64,000 bases of DNA, taken from Spirochaetales bacterium (lineage in GTDB: Bacteria; Spirochaetota; Spirochaetia; UBA9216). The notes under the pieces are model-generated. The model searched no databases. It was not told the DNA's origin and saw only the letters and a list, made by a program, of their open reading frames with translations. Shown in pieces: positions 16,015-24,616 of the stretch (position 1 is its first letter; each line of letters opens with the position of its first letter). The stretch lies in the NCBI GenBank assembly GCA_016839055.1, contig JAEKNX010000005.1, positions 62,001-126,000 of the forward strand. Direction: 5' to 3'. A program made the translations under genes and the position numbers.

Positions 16015-16613
16015 TGGTAGATCAAAAAAGTATTGTGAAACAGCTTCTATTGAATAACACTATCATAAGTGCAAAGGAACTTTCTTCAGTTGGCGTGCAC
16101 AGAGAAACAATTCGTCGGCTTATACAAACCGGTGAAATGATACGAATTGATAAGGGCCTCTATTCTTCTCCTCAATTTATACCAAATGAAAAGTATTCGC
16201 TTATTATAGCTCAGAAAATCGTGACAAGAGGTGTTGTTTGTCTTCTAAGCGCACTCAGCTTCCATGAGGTTGGTACACAGAATCCCTCTGAAGTATGGAT
16301 GGCTATTTCACGACCAAGTCGAGTGCCTCGTACTGATAATACTCCTGTTAAAATAATTACATTCTCTGGAGCTTCATTTACTGAGGGCATTGAAACGCAT
16401 CAAATAGATAATGATCAAATCTATGTATACTGTATATCTAAAACCATCGCTGATTGCTTCAAGTATAGGAATAAGATCGGGCTTGATGTCGCAATTGAAG
16501 CGCTGAAAGATGTAATCCAGAATAAGCGTGCTACCATAGATGAAATTATCCACTATGCAGAAATATGCAGAGTAAAAGAGATTTTGCGACCATATATGGA
16601 AAGTTTAGCATGA
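16014..16613 (+). CDS. abiEi: AbiEi-type antitoxin / autoregulator
   Basis: A 199-residue protein with an N-terminal winged helix (residues about 5-50, SAKELSSVGVHRETIRRLIQTG then RIDKGLY) and the AbiEi C-terminal domain (VCLLSALSFHEV, VYCISKTIADCFKYRNKIGLDVAIEAL). In type IV toxin-antitoxin systems this protein neutralises the AbiEii nucleotidyltransferase and represses its own promoter. Local composition is more AT-rich than the flanks, consistent with acquisition. The toxin start overlaps its stop (ATGA). Confidence 0.85.
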   Translation: MVDQKSIVKQLLLNNTIISAKELSSVGVHRETIRRLIQTGEMIRIDKGLYSSPQFIPNEKYSLIIAQKIVTRGVVCLLSALSFHEVGTQNPSEVWMAISRPSRVPRTDNTPVKIITFSGASFTEGIETHQIDNDQIYVYCISKTIADCFKYRNKIGLDVAIEALKDVIQNKRATIDEIIHYAEICRVKEILRPYMESLA

Positions 16614-17353
16614 GTGAAGCACAAAAGGATTATGCTGCTTCAGTACTTGCGAGATTATTGAATCACAGCCGTAAACATAAAGAAGATTATCAGTCATTAT
16701 TGATTCGGTATCTGGCTGAGAGGTTCCTTTACAGGTTGGGGCAATCGGATTATCGAGAGGATTATGTGCTCAAAGGAGCATATCTTCTTACAATTACATT
16801 AGAAGATCAGGCATACCGAACAACCAAAGATATCGACTTTCTTAAAACTGGCAATACCGAAAGAGAATATATCCTTGAATCTATCAAGAACATTTGTGCC
16901 ATCCAATACCCAGAAGATGCTGTGAAGTTTAATACTGAAACTATTACTCTTCAGGATATCAAGGAACAAAATAATTACCATGGACAAAGAGTAAAAGTCC
17001 AGGCCTATATAGGAAAGGCCCGAGTATCATTGCAAATTGATATCGGTATTGGCGACTCGGTTCATCCTGGGCCTGTATCGAAGTCTATACCATCTCTATT
17101 GGAAATTGAAACTGCTGATATTGAATCCTACCCAATAGAAACAGTCATTGCTGAGAAACTAGAAGCGTCAGTTGCTCTAAGCCTTCTTACAAGCAGGATG
17201 AAAGACTTTTACGATTTATATATTATAATTCGGACCTTTAGATTAAGTAGGAATATGCGAAAAAGCCTGTCCGGTCGAAGCCATAGATATGGTGGGATAA
17301 CTATTGAAAGTCAGAGTAAGCGCTTCTGTGGTTTATGGAGCGCTGATGCTTAG
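16610..17353 (+). CDS. abiEii: AbiEii/AbiGii-type nucleotidyltransferase toxin, C-terminally truncated
   Basis: Starts at ATG 16610, overlapping the antitoxin stop by four bases (247 residues). The nucleotidyltransferase core is intact: KGAYLL (about 55-60), RTTKDIDFL with the D-x-D metal site, ETVIAEKLEA and RMKDFYDLY. After residue about 215 the family's helical C-terminus is missing and is replaced by an unrelated tail (RNMRKSLSGRSHRYGG...), which runs 21 bases into the convergent lipoprotein gene. Full-length relatives usually have about 50-80 more residues here. The toxin may therefore be inactive, leaving the antitoxin as a relic or orphan regulator. Confidence 0.75.
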   Translation: MSEAQKDYAASVLARLLNHSRKHKEDYQSLLIRYLAERFLYRLGQSDYREDYVLKGAYLLTITLEDQAYRTTKDIDFLKTGNTEREYILESIKNICAIQYPEDAVKFNTETITLQDIKEQNNYHGQRVKVQAYIGKARVSLQIDIGIGDSVHPGPVSKSIPSLLEIETADIESYPIETVIAEKLEASVALSLLTSRMKDFYDLYIIIRTFRLSRNMRKSLSGRSHRYGGITIESQSKRFCGLWSADA

Positions 17354-18094
17354 GGTTCCTGTCTCCCCCTCAAGCAATCGCCACTCCTGCACAACTTCGC
17401 CCTCCGTGACATCGGTGAAAGTAATCTCGGCTGTATTCGGGCTGACACTTCCCTCGTTGACGGCAGTAATACTTAAGGTGTTGGTTCCTTCCTGTAGATA
17501 AAGGGTCAAGCTTGTCCCCGGAGATCCTGCAAGGATATGCTTCGCATCCAGAACGCTGCCGTTTAATGAAATTGAGATTGTATCATCGTCGATAACCGAC
17601 CCGTTGTCGGTAAGAGTTATTTCGATGATTCGGGAGGAGACGGTAATATCTGAAAGTCCTGAGACGAAATCAGTGAGAATTGCGAACTCTTCGGAGAAAC
17701 CGAAAATTCCTGAGTCATTTTTGTAATATTTCCCCCTCACCAGTATTCGGTAACTTTCCCCCGGAGGGAAATCTTCGGGAATAATCCAGGAGAAGGGAAA
17801 TGGGCCCGAATAATTATCAATAAGAGTTGTTTCGCCGCCCCGCTTGTCTACAAGTACTATTGAAACCGATCCAGTAATTTCTGAAGGGCTTATTGAAATC
17901 AGGAGTTCTTCACTACGATACGCCAGATTATCACCGCTCTCGGTTATTACGGTTACGTCAAGCCCTCCTTCAGTTTCAGACGGTTCATCCTCGCCCTGGT
18001 ATGTGTTATTCGGATTAAGTACTTCGAAATGACAGCCGAACAGAATAGCGGTACAAATTAATATTAAGATACTATATAGAAATATTCTTGTCAT
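17333..18094 (-). CDS. Hypothetical lipoprotein with Ig-like beta domains
   Basis: A 253-residue protein with a signal peptide and lipobox AILFGC (lipid-bearing Cys21), an acidic linker (EDEPSETEGG) and then two beta-sandwich-like segments rich in Thr, Ser and Gly. The second (DITVSSRIIEITLTDNGSVIDDDTISISLNG...) resembles bacterial Ig-like or flagellar-hook-decoration folds. No catalytic motif. It stands alone, convergent with the truncated AbiEii gene and overlapping it by 21 bases. Confidence 0.7.
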   Translation of the reverse strand: MTRIFLYSILILICTAILFGCHFEVLNPNNTYQGEDEPSETEGGLDVTVITESGDNLAYRSEELLISISPSEITGSVSIVLVDKRGGETTLIDNYSGPFPFSWIIPEDFPPGESYRILVRGKYYKNDSGIFGFSEEFAILTDFVSGLSDITVSSRIIEITLTDNGSVIDDDTISISLNGSVLDAKHILAGSPGTSLTLYLQEGTNTLSITAVNEGSVSPNTAEITFTDVTEGEVVQEWRLLEGETGTLSISAP

Positions 18095-18229
18095 AGGTTT
18101 TTCCTCTTATCATCCTAAAAGATTTAACACCTACGGCTATAAGGTTTGTTACCTGGAATACTTCAATTTTTCACGAATATTTGAATCAGAAAAAAAATAA
18201 TACGGTTATAGTCAGATGGAGATGCGCAG

Positions 18230-19780
18230 ATGACTATAACAAGTTTTGCCTCAAACGGATTTACCGGTCAGCTTGTCCGGGTTGAAGTCGACATAAGACG
18301 CGGAATTCCAGGCATGGATATAATCGGACTGCCGGACGGAGCCGTTCTTGAGTCGCGTGAGAGAGTCAGGGCGGCGCTCCGAAACAGCGGCTTTGAGCTT
18401 CCCAAGGGCAGAATCCTCATAAACCTGGCACCTGCCGGCCTGCGTAAGGAAGGTGCCTCCTTCGATCTCTCCCTGGCCGCGGCCATCCTCATCGAATCTG
18501 GAGGTATAACAATTAAAGCCGACCTCAGAGTAATGATTCTCGGAGAACTGATGCTTTCGGGCGAAATACGGCCTGTACACGGCGTACTCTCGGCAGTTTC
18601 CGCGGCTTCTGCGGCAGAGGTAGGAATAATTATCATTCCGGATAAGAATGTTGCCGAGGGTACGGCTCTCGGATGGGGAGAGATCTACGGTATCAGGAAC
18701 CTGTCCGAACTTCCTCTCCTTCTTACCGCCATCTATCATGGAAAGGCAAATGCCGCCGGATACAGTCAGGCAGAGAATAAAAAAAATGACCCTGTTGACC
18801 GCAGCAGTATTGATTTTATGGATATCAGAGGACTGCCCTTTGTGAAGCGCGCTCTGGAAATAGCGGCGGCGGGGCGTCATAATGTTCTGCTGTTCGGACC
18901 CCCAGGCGGGGGCAAGACAATGAGCGCGAGGGGGCTTAAGGGAATACTTCCGCCGCTTGACCGGGATGAGTCAATTGAGGTGACTCGTATATATTCAACA
19001 GCGGGAATGCTGCCCGCTGATTCAGGTCTGATTAAGAACCCTCCCTTCCGCGAGCCGCACCACTCAGCCTCTGAGGAAGGAATAATAGGCGGAGGCAAGA
19101 CGATAAAACCGGGAGAGGTTTCCCTGGCGCATCATGGAGTACTTTTTCTCGATGAGACTCCGGAATTCAACAAGAATCTTCTTCAGTCTCTCCGGGAGCC
19201 GGTGGAGGAAGGCCGGGTGGATATTGCGCGGGCCGGCAGAAGCTGCATCTTTCCTGCTGACTTTCAGCTGCTTCTTGCCGCGAATTCCTGTCCCTGCGGG
19301 AACCTCGGAAAAAAAGAAGCTGTCTGTGTATGCAGCCGTAAGGAAGTAATGAGCTACTGGAAAAAACTCGGCGGAGCTCTGCTTGACCGCATAGATATTA
19401 GAATTCCTGTTGAGCCGGTCTCAATTAATCCCGCCTCGGACTCTAATGAAGAGAGCAGTGAAAAAATCCGGGACAGAGTCGAAGCTGCCGTCGTCATTCA
19501 GAAGGAGAGATACAAGACTGAACCTTTCAGCCGAAATGCCAGAATAAGCCAGAACAGACTGAAATACTATTGCGGCATGACCCCCGAGGCCGAGAAAGTC
19601 TACATGGATGCCGTGAGGAAGATGAGAATATCATCGAGGGCCTGTGTCTCGATAATGAAGAGTGCAAGAACTATTGCCGATCTTCGCCTCGAGAAGGGTA
19701 GGATTGGGCAGAGTGATATCCTTGAGGCCGTTCAGCACAGGAGATACGGAGAACAGGATTTTTTCTGGTGTAAATTATAG
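18230..19780 (+). CDS. comM: YifB/ComM family AAA+ ATPase (Mg-chelatase-like)
   Basis: A 516-residue protein. The N-terminal ~170 residues form the ChlI/Lon-protease-like domain (MTITSFASNGFTGQLVRVEV, GLPDGAVLESRERVRAALRN). The central AAA domain has Walker A GPPGGGKT (about 222-229), Walker B VLFLDETPEF and LLAANSCPCGN with C-x-C and further Cys residues. The C-terminal domain is the Mg-chelatase helical type (ISSRACVSIMKSARTIADL). ComM drives branch migration during recombination of transformed DNA in studied species. It overlaps the convergent ROK gene by six bases. Confidence 0.92.
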   Translation: MTITSFASNGFTGQLVRVEVDIRRGIPGMDIIGLPDGAVLESRERVRAALRNSGFELPKGRILINLAPAGLRKEGASFDLSLAAAILIESGGITIKADLRVMILGELMLSGEIRPVHGVLSAVSAASAAEVGIIIIPDKNVAEGTALGWGEIYGIRNLSELPLLLTAIYHGKANAAGYSQAENKKNDPVDRSSIDFMDIRGLPFVKRALEIAAAGRHNVLLFGPPGGGKTMSARGLKGILPPLDRDESIEVTRIYSTAGMLPADSGLIKNPPFREPHHSASEEGIIGGGKTIKPGEVSLAHHGVLFLDETPEFNKNLLQSLREPVEEGRVDIARAGRSCIFPADFQLLLAANSCPCGNLGKKEAVCVCSRKEVMSYWKKLGGALLDRIDIRIPVEPVSINPASDSNEESSEKIRDRVEAAVVIQKERYKTEPFSRNARISQNRLKYYCGMTPEAEKVYMDAVRKMRISSRACVSIMKSARTIADLRLEKGRIGQSDILEAVQHRRYGEQDFFWCKL

Positions 19781-21043
19781 AAATTTTCCATTGTTATCTT
19801 GGAGAGCATTCGGGATGTTAAATTTCCCCTCAATTGTTTTTGTGAAATTACGTGATGAGAAAATATCTTCTATGATTAAACGGCCTGAACCGATAGGTCC
19901 GCATTTATCCTGCAGATCTGTGTATCTTATCTGCAGATCTATGGTAGCTATATGAGTTGCTTTTCGGAGAATCTCTTCTCTGATTGCAGACAAGTATAAT
20001 GTTCCTGATTTGGTGACTCCACCGCCTATAACAACCATTCCGGGATTAGCAAAGATGACTAATTTTGCAAGCACACTTCCCAGATTTTTTCCGCTCTCCT
20101 TGATTATTCTCAAAGCGAACATGTCTCCCATCTGGGCAGCCTCGCCGACATCTTTTGATGTCACCTTATGATTTTTAGCAAGTTTTTTTTGGAGAATGGG
20201 GCTGTCTCCCGTCATGGCAACTTCAAGCCCTTTTTGGGCTATGGAAGGGGCTGCAGCAATGGTTTCAAGACATCCAATGTTGCCGCAGTGACAAAGCTTT
20301 GTTTCCCTGTCTAAAGCAATGTGTCCTATATCTCCGGCGCTACCTTTCGCTCCTCTGTATACCCGGCCTTCCATGAAGAGTCCGCAGCCTATTCCATTGC
20401 CGACCTTTACGAATATAAAGTCGTTTTCATCCTGAGCGATTCCTGAATATGCTTCCCCCAGAGCCATAACATTAACATCGTTATCCAGCAGTACCGGGCA
20501 TGAAAAGTGGTTTTCATATATTGCCTGAACAGGGTATTGATGCCACAAAGGCAGGTTTGGAGGAGCTTCTGAAATCCCCTGATGGAAATCAACAGGAAAA
20601 GGAAAACCCAGGCCTATTCCCCATAAGCTCTTTTTCTGGATTTTAGCTTCGGATATCAGCAGATCTATTTTCTTAATGATAAGTCTGTTGATGAACTCAG
20701 GATTTAAAATAGATTCAAGGTCATAGACGGCTTCCAGGATGGTTTCCATCCTGAGGTTGAAAAGGCTGATGCTTAGACGGTGAATTCCGAGGAATACGCC
20801 AATAACGTAGCCGGCGTCAGGAACAATTTCGATCTGTAATTTTCTAACGGTATTTTCAGATTTTTTCGGTTTAATTTCCTGTATGATTCCTGTTTCAATC
20901 AATTTGTTGATTTGAAGAGAGACGGTAGATTTTGCAAAGCCTGTATTTGCAACCAAATCGGTTCTATTTATGGAACCTTCATTTCTTATTATATTGAATA
21001 TGATCGAATCAGCAGAAGGTGATTCATAACTAGTCTTTCTCAT
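19775..21043 (-). CDS. ROK-family transcriptional repressor of the sugar operon
   Basis: About 422 residues from ATG 21043; TTG 21052 is an alternative. The N-terminal winged helix (SINRTDLVANTGFAKSTVSLQINKL, residues about 27-51) is followed by a ROK sugar-binding domain with LDNDVNVMALGEA, the zinc site GHIALDRETKLCHCGNIGCLE and VVIGGGV. NagC/XylR-type relatives release DNA on binding a sugar. It is divergent from the ten-gene catabolic operon. A palindrome CGAACAAAATTGTTTG overlaps that operon's -35, so repression of the operon is the natural reading. No strong ribosome site is seen. Confidence 0.88.
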   Translation of the reverse strand: MRKTSYESPSADSIIFNIIRNEGSINRTDLVANTGFAKSTVSLQINKLIETGIIQEIKPKKSENTVRKLQIEIVPDAGYVIGVFLGIHRLSISLFNLRMETILEAVYDLESILNPEFINRLIIKKIDLLISEAKIQKKSLWGIGLGFPFPVDFHQGISEAPPNLPLWHQYPVQAIYENHFSCPVLLDNDVNVMALGEAYSGIAQDENDFIFVKVGNGIGCGLFMEGRVYRGAKGSAGDIGHIALDRETKLCHCGNIGCLETIAAAPSIAQKGLEVAMTGDSPILQKKLAKNHKVTSKDVGEAAQMGDMFALRIIKESGKNLGSVLAKLVIFANPGMVVIGGGVTKSGTLYLSAIREEILRKATHIATIDLQIRYTDLQDKCGPIGSGRLIIEDIFSSRNFTKTIEGKFNIPNALQDNNGKFL

Positions 21044-21105
21044 TGTAATCAAATTAAATGATCATCCCTATGAAGTCAATACTTAATTCTTATAAGGACG
21101 ATTAT

Positions 21106-21147
21106 CGAACAAAATTGTTTGACAAATGAATAAAAAGGTTTTACCAT
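21106..21147 (+). promoter_or_regulatory. Promoter with ROK operator for the sugar catabolic operon
   Basis: Palindrome CGAACAAAATTGTTTG (21106-21121, CRAACAA/TTGTTYG arms) overlaps the -35 TTGACA (21119-21124). After 17 bases comes a -10 TACCAT (21142-21147). Overlap of operator and -35 fits repression by the divergent ROK protein. The predicted 5' leader is about 95 bases and has no structure I recognise. Confidence 0.55.
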
Positions 21148-21250
21148 AATTCTAAAATGAATCTTGATTAGAAAAGCTGTATAAAAAAGTTCTTTATTCT
21201 TGCCTTGGCAGGTTGGTTGAAAAAGACTGCAAGCAGACTGTAATTTGGAG

Positions 21251-22327
21251 ATGAATGTGATTAAAGTAGCCGGAATTGAATTCTCGCATTTACATATGGG
21301 TGATAATTTACGAATGGTTTGGGAACATCCTGAGGCAGAAATATGCGGAGTCGCTCATCCTGATAAATCACTGATGGATCAGGCTATTAAGAACTTTCGG
21401 ATTTCTGATGATAAAGTTTTTACTGATTGGGAAGAGTGCATGAGGCAAACCAAACCTGATGTGGTCATACTCTGTCCCCCGACGGCTGAACATGCCAGGT
21501 GGGTAGAATTGATTGCCGCCTTTGATGTTCATATTATCCTGGAAAAACCCTTTGCTTCAACTCTTGAGGGAGCTGACAGGATAATCAATGCACTCAAGGG
21601 AAGGGACAAGCTTTTTGCCGTGAACTGGCCTTTGGCCTGGTATCCTCCCCATGTAAAAGCTAAAGAGCTCCTTGATCAGGGGCTAATCGGAGATATTCGG
21701 GAGGTTCATTTTTACGATGGAAACAGAGGGCCCCTCTGGCATTCATCTGATAAGCTTGAAACAACCGCCGAAGACGTGGAGAGAGAAAAGCCGAAAAGCT
21801 GGTTTTATAAAAAAGAATCAGGAGGTGGCTCTCTCCTTGACTACCTGGGTTACGGAACGACCCTGGGTGCCTGGTACCATGGCGGAGCAAAACCTCTGGA
21901 AGTTACTTCTTCAGTCTATCAGTCTGAAGGTCTGGAAGTAGATGAGCACAGCATCACGACCGCCCGCTATGAATACGGTCTTTCAAAATTTGAGACGAGG
22001 TGGGGTACTTTCACAGACCCCTGGCTTTTTCAGCCTCAGCCGAAATGCGGATTTACTCTTGTAGGAACCGAGGGGACTATCAGCAGTTATGATTTTGAAA
22101 AAACTGTACGGGTTCAGACAAGAGAACATCCCGAAGGAATCGAGTATCCTGCTGATTCTCTGGAAGCCCCGTTTCATAATCCTGTGGCCTATATGATCCA
22201 CTGTATTCAGAACAATCTTTCCATTGAGGGACCGCTCTCCATCGAAATGGCCCGTATAGGACAGCAGATTGTAGATACAGCCTATAAATCTGCAGAATCA
22301 AAGAAAACTTTGAATCTCATAGGCTAG
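21251..22327 (+). CDS. Gfo/Idh/MocA family oxidoreductase (first of three)
   Basis: A 358-residue NAD(P)-dependent dehydrogenase; start at ATG 21251, just after TTGGAG. The N-terminal Rossmann fold starts VIKVAGIEFSHLHMG, with an unusual glycine pattern (A-G-I-E-F-S-H instead of G-x-G-x-x-G). The family Lys motif EKPF is at about 99-102. The C-terminal domain has SGGGSLLDYLGYGTTLGAWY, where G-x-x-D-x-x-x-H is varied to LDYLGYGT. The family oxidises sugars, cyclitols or glycosides at a ring hydroxyl. First gene of the operon, so it may act first or last on the imported compound. The altered glycine loop sets it apart from the other two. Confidence 0.82.
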   Translation: MNVIKVAGIEFSHLHMGDNLRMVWEHPEAEICGVAHPDKSLMDQAIKNFRISDDKVFTDWEECMRQTKPDVVILCPPTAEHARWVELIAAFDVHIILEKPFASTLEGADRIINALKGRDKLFAVNWPLAWYPPHVKAKELLDQGLIGDIREVHFYDGNRGPLWHSSDKLETTAEDVEREKPKSWFYKKESGGGSLLDYLGYGTTLGAWYHGGAKPLEVTSSVYQSEGLEVDEHSITTARYEYGLSKFETRWGTFTDPWLFQPQPKCGFTLVGTEGTISSYDFEKTVRVQTREHPEGIEYPADSLEAPFHNPVAYMIHCIQNNLSIEGPLSIEMARIGQQIVDTAYKSAESKKTLNLIG

Positions 22328-22334
22328 GTGAGGT

Positions 22335-23447
22335 ATGGAAGAGAAAGATCGTTACGGCATAGGCAAAACCGGAAGCACAGCAAAAATTAAAGCTCCTCTA
22401 ATTGATTATCTTCCGCCGAAACCCCGTAGTTATAATCCTTCTTTAGCTCTTATAGGCTGCGGCGGCATATCCGAACAGCACCTGATAGCATATACAAAAG
22501 CCGGTTGGAATATTTCGGTACTCTGTGATGTTAACCGAGAAAAGGCTGAAGAGGCTAAGAAGAGGTTTAATTTGAGCTCCAGAATTGAAGAGGACTGGGA
22601 GAATCTGATTAATGACGATGAGATAGATGTGGTTGATCTGGCTGTCCATCCCAAGGTGCGGGACAGAATGTTTGAACCCTTTATCAGCAGCAAAAAACAC
22701 ATTCTCTCTCAGAAGCCTTTTGTGACGGACATAGCCAGAGGTCAGGAAATCGTCGCAAAAGCCGCCTCTGCCGGTATTAAATTGGGAGTGAACCAGAATG
22801 GGCGCTGGTCTCCCCATTATTCCTACATAAGAGGTTTGATAGACAGCGGAGCCCTGGGGGACGTTCAGGCAATCCGTCACTCAATATCCTGGGATCATAG
22901 CTGGACGAAGGGGACTCCCTTTGAAGATATACATTATTTAATCCTTTTTGATTTCGGAATTCACTGGTTTGACATGGTGAACTGTTTTTTGAAAGGTCAA
23001 AAGGTTAAATCAGTCTTTGCAAAAGCTTCTTACGCGGCAGGCCAGGACGAAAGACCTCCACTCTTATCTTCAGTTATCTTTGATTATGAAGGGGGACAGG
23101 CATCAATCGATTTCAATGCTTTTACCCGCTTTGGTCAGGAAGATAGAACCCTTGTTGTCGGAACTAAAGGTACGGCTCAAAGTTTCGGTCCGGATTTATT
23201 ATCACAGAAAGTAACATTCAGCTGCGCATCCGGCCGGGCCGTTCCAGAACTTGAGGGCAGCTGGTTTCCGGATGGCTTTGCCGGTGCTATGGGTGAACTC
23301 CTGTGCGCAATTGAAGAGGACAGGCAGCCCTTGAATAATGCCGCGGAGAATCTGCTCAGTCTCCGTTATTGTTTTGCGGCCCTGAAAAGTGCCAGGACAG
23401 GTCGTCCAGTTGATCCGTTTGAGTCCGGCCTGTCTTTAGTTAAGTGA
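22335..23447 (+). CDS. Gfo/Idh/MocA family oxidoreductase (second)
   Basis: A 370-residue dehydrogenase. About 35 residues precede the Rossmann motif ALIGCGGISEQH (about 38-49). The catalytic-Lys motif QKPF is near 127-130 (usual EKP), and the C-terminal domain has LILFDFGIHWFDMVNCF (G-x-H-x-x-D pattern). The N-terminal extension (IDYLPPKPRSYNPSLALIG) occurs in a subgroup that handles larger glycosides or cyclitols, as far as I remember. It follows the first oxidoreductase by seven bases with a GGTGAGGT ribosome site. Substrate not identifiable. Confidence 0.85.
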   Translation: MEEKDRYGIGKTGSTAKIKAPLIDYLPPKPRSYNPSLALIGCGGISEQHLIAYTKAGWNISVLCDVNREKAEEAKKRFNLSSRIEEDWENLINDDEIDVVDLAVHPKVRDRMFEPFISSKKHILSQKPFVTDIARGQEIVAKAASAGIKLGVNQNGRWSPHYSYIRGLIDSGALGDVQAIRHSISWDHSWTKGTPFEDIHYLILFDFGIHWFDMVNCFLKGQKVKSVFAKASYAAGQDERPPLLSSVIFDYEGGQASIDFNAFTRFGQEDRTLVVGTKGTAQSFGPDLLSQKVTFSCASGRAVPELEGSWFPDGFAGAMGELLCAIEEDRQPLNNAAENLLSLRYCFAALKSARTGRPVDPFESGLSLVK

Positions 23448-23496
23448 ATTCCCTATTCGTTGGAATGGGTAAAGTATACAGTGAAAGGAGAAGTTT

Positions 23497-24534
23497 ATGA
23501 AAAAGAGTATGTTGCTTCTTTGTGTGATGATGCTGATTGGCAGTTTTTCCGCTTTTGCCGGAGGACAGGAAGAAGGCGGAGACGGATACACTATTGGTAT
23601 CAGTAATGCCTGGGTCGGAAGTGAATGGCGAACACAGATGGTAGATGATGTAAAAGCTGCAGCTAAGCCTTATATCGATCAGGGACTGATTAAAAAGATC
23701 ATTGTTCAGAGTTTTGATGTGAGCACGGAAGGTCAGATTGACCAGATTCGAAACCTGATTTCCAGCGGTGCTGATTTGATTCTAATCAATCCCGCAGATG
23801 CTACTGCTTTGACACCTGTTATCGCTGAAGCTAAATCTCAGGGAGTCATTGTTATCGGGACAGATACTGAATTATCATCTCCTGATGCCGTCAATGTCGC
23901 TATAAATCAGAAAGAGTGGGCTGCTATTTCTGCCCGTTGGCTCGTTGAAAAACTAGGTAAAAAGGGCAATGTTGTGTGCATTAACGGTTATGCCGGTCAT
24001 CCCGCCAATACCGCTCGTGTAGCAGGATATACAGAAGTCTTTAATTCTTATCCTGATATAAAAATACTTAATGAGGTCAATGCTGACTGGGATAACGCAA
24101 AAGGGCAGGCCGCCATGGCTGATATGCTTGCTACCTATCCCAATATCAATGGCGTATGGGTTCAGGATGGTATGGCTGCCGGTGCTTTCAGAGCCATTCA
24201 GGCTGCCGGAAGAGATGACATCTTCTCAACAGGTGAAGCCAGAGTTGACTTCCTGAAAATGTGGAAGACTGAAGGACTGGACATGATAGGTGTGGCCAAT
24301 CCTCCCGGAGCAATGACTTCCGCTTTCTTTGTGGGAATGCAGATGCTCGCCGGTAAAGAGTTCAAGGATGGAATCTTTGAAGGTCCCTATGGAAACACAA
24401 TTTATGTACCGGTTCCCACAGTTGTAACTAATATCAACTTTGATACAGTCTATAACGCCTATAAAGATTACCCTGATTACTTTGCTGTTGACGGGCATCT
24501 GACAGAGGCTCAGGCTTCTGCGTATTTTAAATAA
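23497..24534 (+). CDS. Sugar ABC transporter substrate-binding protein (RbsB family)
   Basis: A 345-residue exported protein. The signal peptide ends near FSAFAGGQEE and lacks a clear lipobox Cys. The mature part is a type I periplasmic binding fold: YTIGISNAWVGSEW, QGLIKKIIVQSFDV, SSGADLILINPADA, VIVIGTDTELSS, NGVWVQDGMAAGA. It should bind the sugar imported by the two following permeases. Ribosome site AAAGGAG. A 28-base stem-loop after the gene probably favours its higher expression relative to the membrane components. Confidence 0.9.
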   Translation: MKKSMLLLCVMMLIGSFSAFAGGQEEGGDGYTIGISNAWVGSEWRTQMVDDVKAAAKPYIDQGLIKKIIVQSFDVSTEGQIDQIRNLISSGADLILINPADATALTPVIAEAKSQGVIVIGTDTELSSPDAVNVAINQKEWAAISARWLVEKLGKKGNVVCINGYAGHPANTARVAGYTEVFNSYPDIKILNEVNADWDNAKGQAAMADMLATYPNINGVWVQDGMAAGAFRAIQAAGRDDIFSTGEARVDFLKMWKTEGLDMIGVANPPGAMTSAFFVGMQMLAGKEFKDGIFEGPYGNTIYVPVPTVVTNINFDTVYNAYKDYPDYFAVDGHLTEAQASAYFK

Positions 24535-24562
24535 GAGAGTTCTCTTAGCGTGAAATTTCGAT

Positions 24563-24590
24563 CCTGGAGAAAGTGTAAATTTTCTCCGGG
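24563..24590 (+). promoter_or_regulatory. Intercistronic stem-loop after the binding-protein gene
   Basis: CCTGGAGAAA (24563-24572) pairs with TTTTCTCCGGG (24580-24590) around a short loop, with no T-run. Such hairpins behind binding-protein genes commonly stabilise the upstream mRNA or partly terminate it. Confidence 0.55.
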
Positions 24591-24616
24591 ATACATATTT
24601 TTAGGATAGGTATATC

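Noticed and set aside
18251-18880. A 209-codon minus-strand frame opposite yifB/comM
   Set aside because: Antisense to a strongly conserved coding region; its translation has no domain-like pattern.
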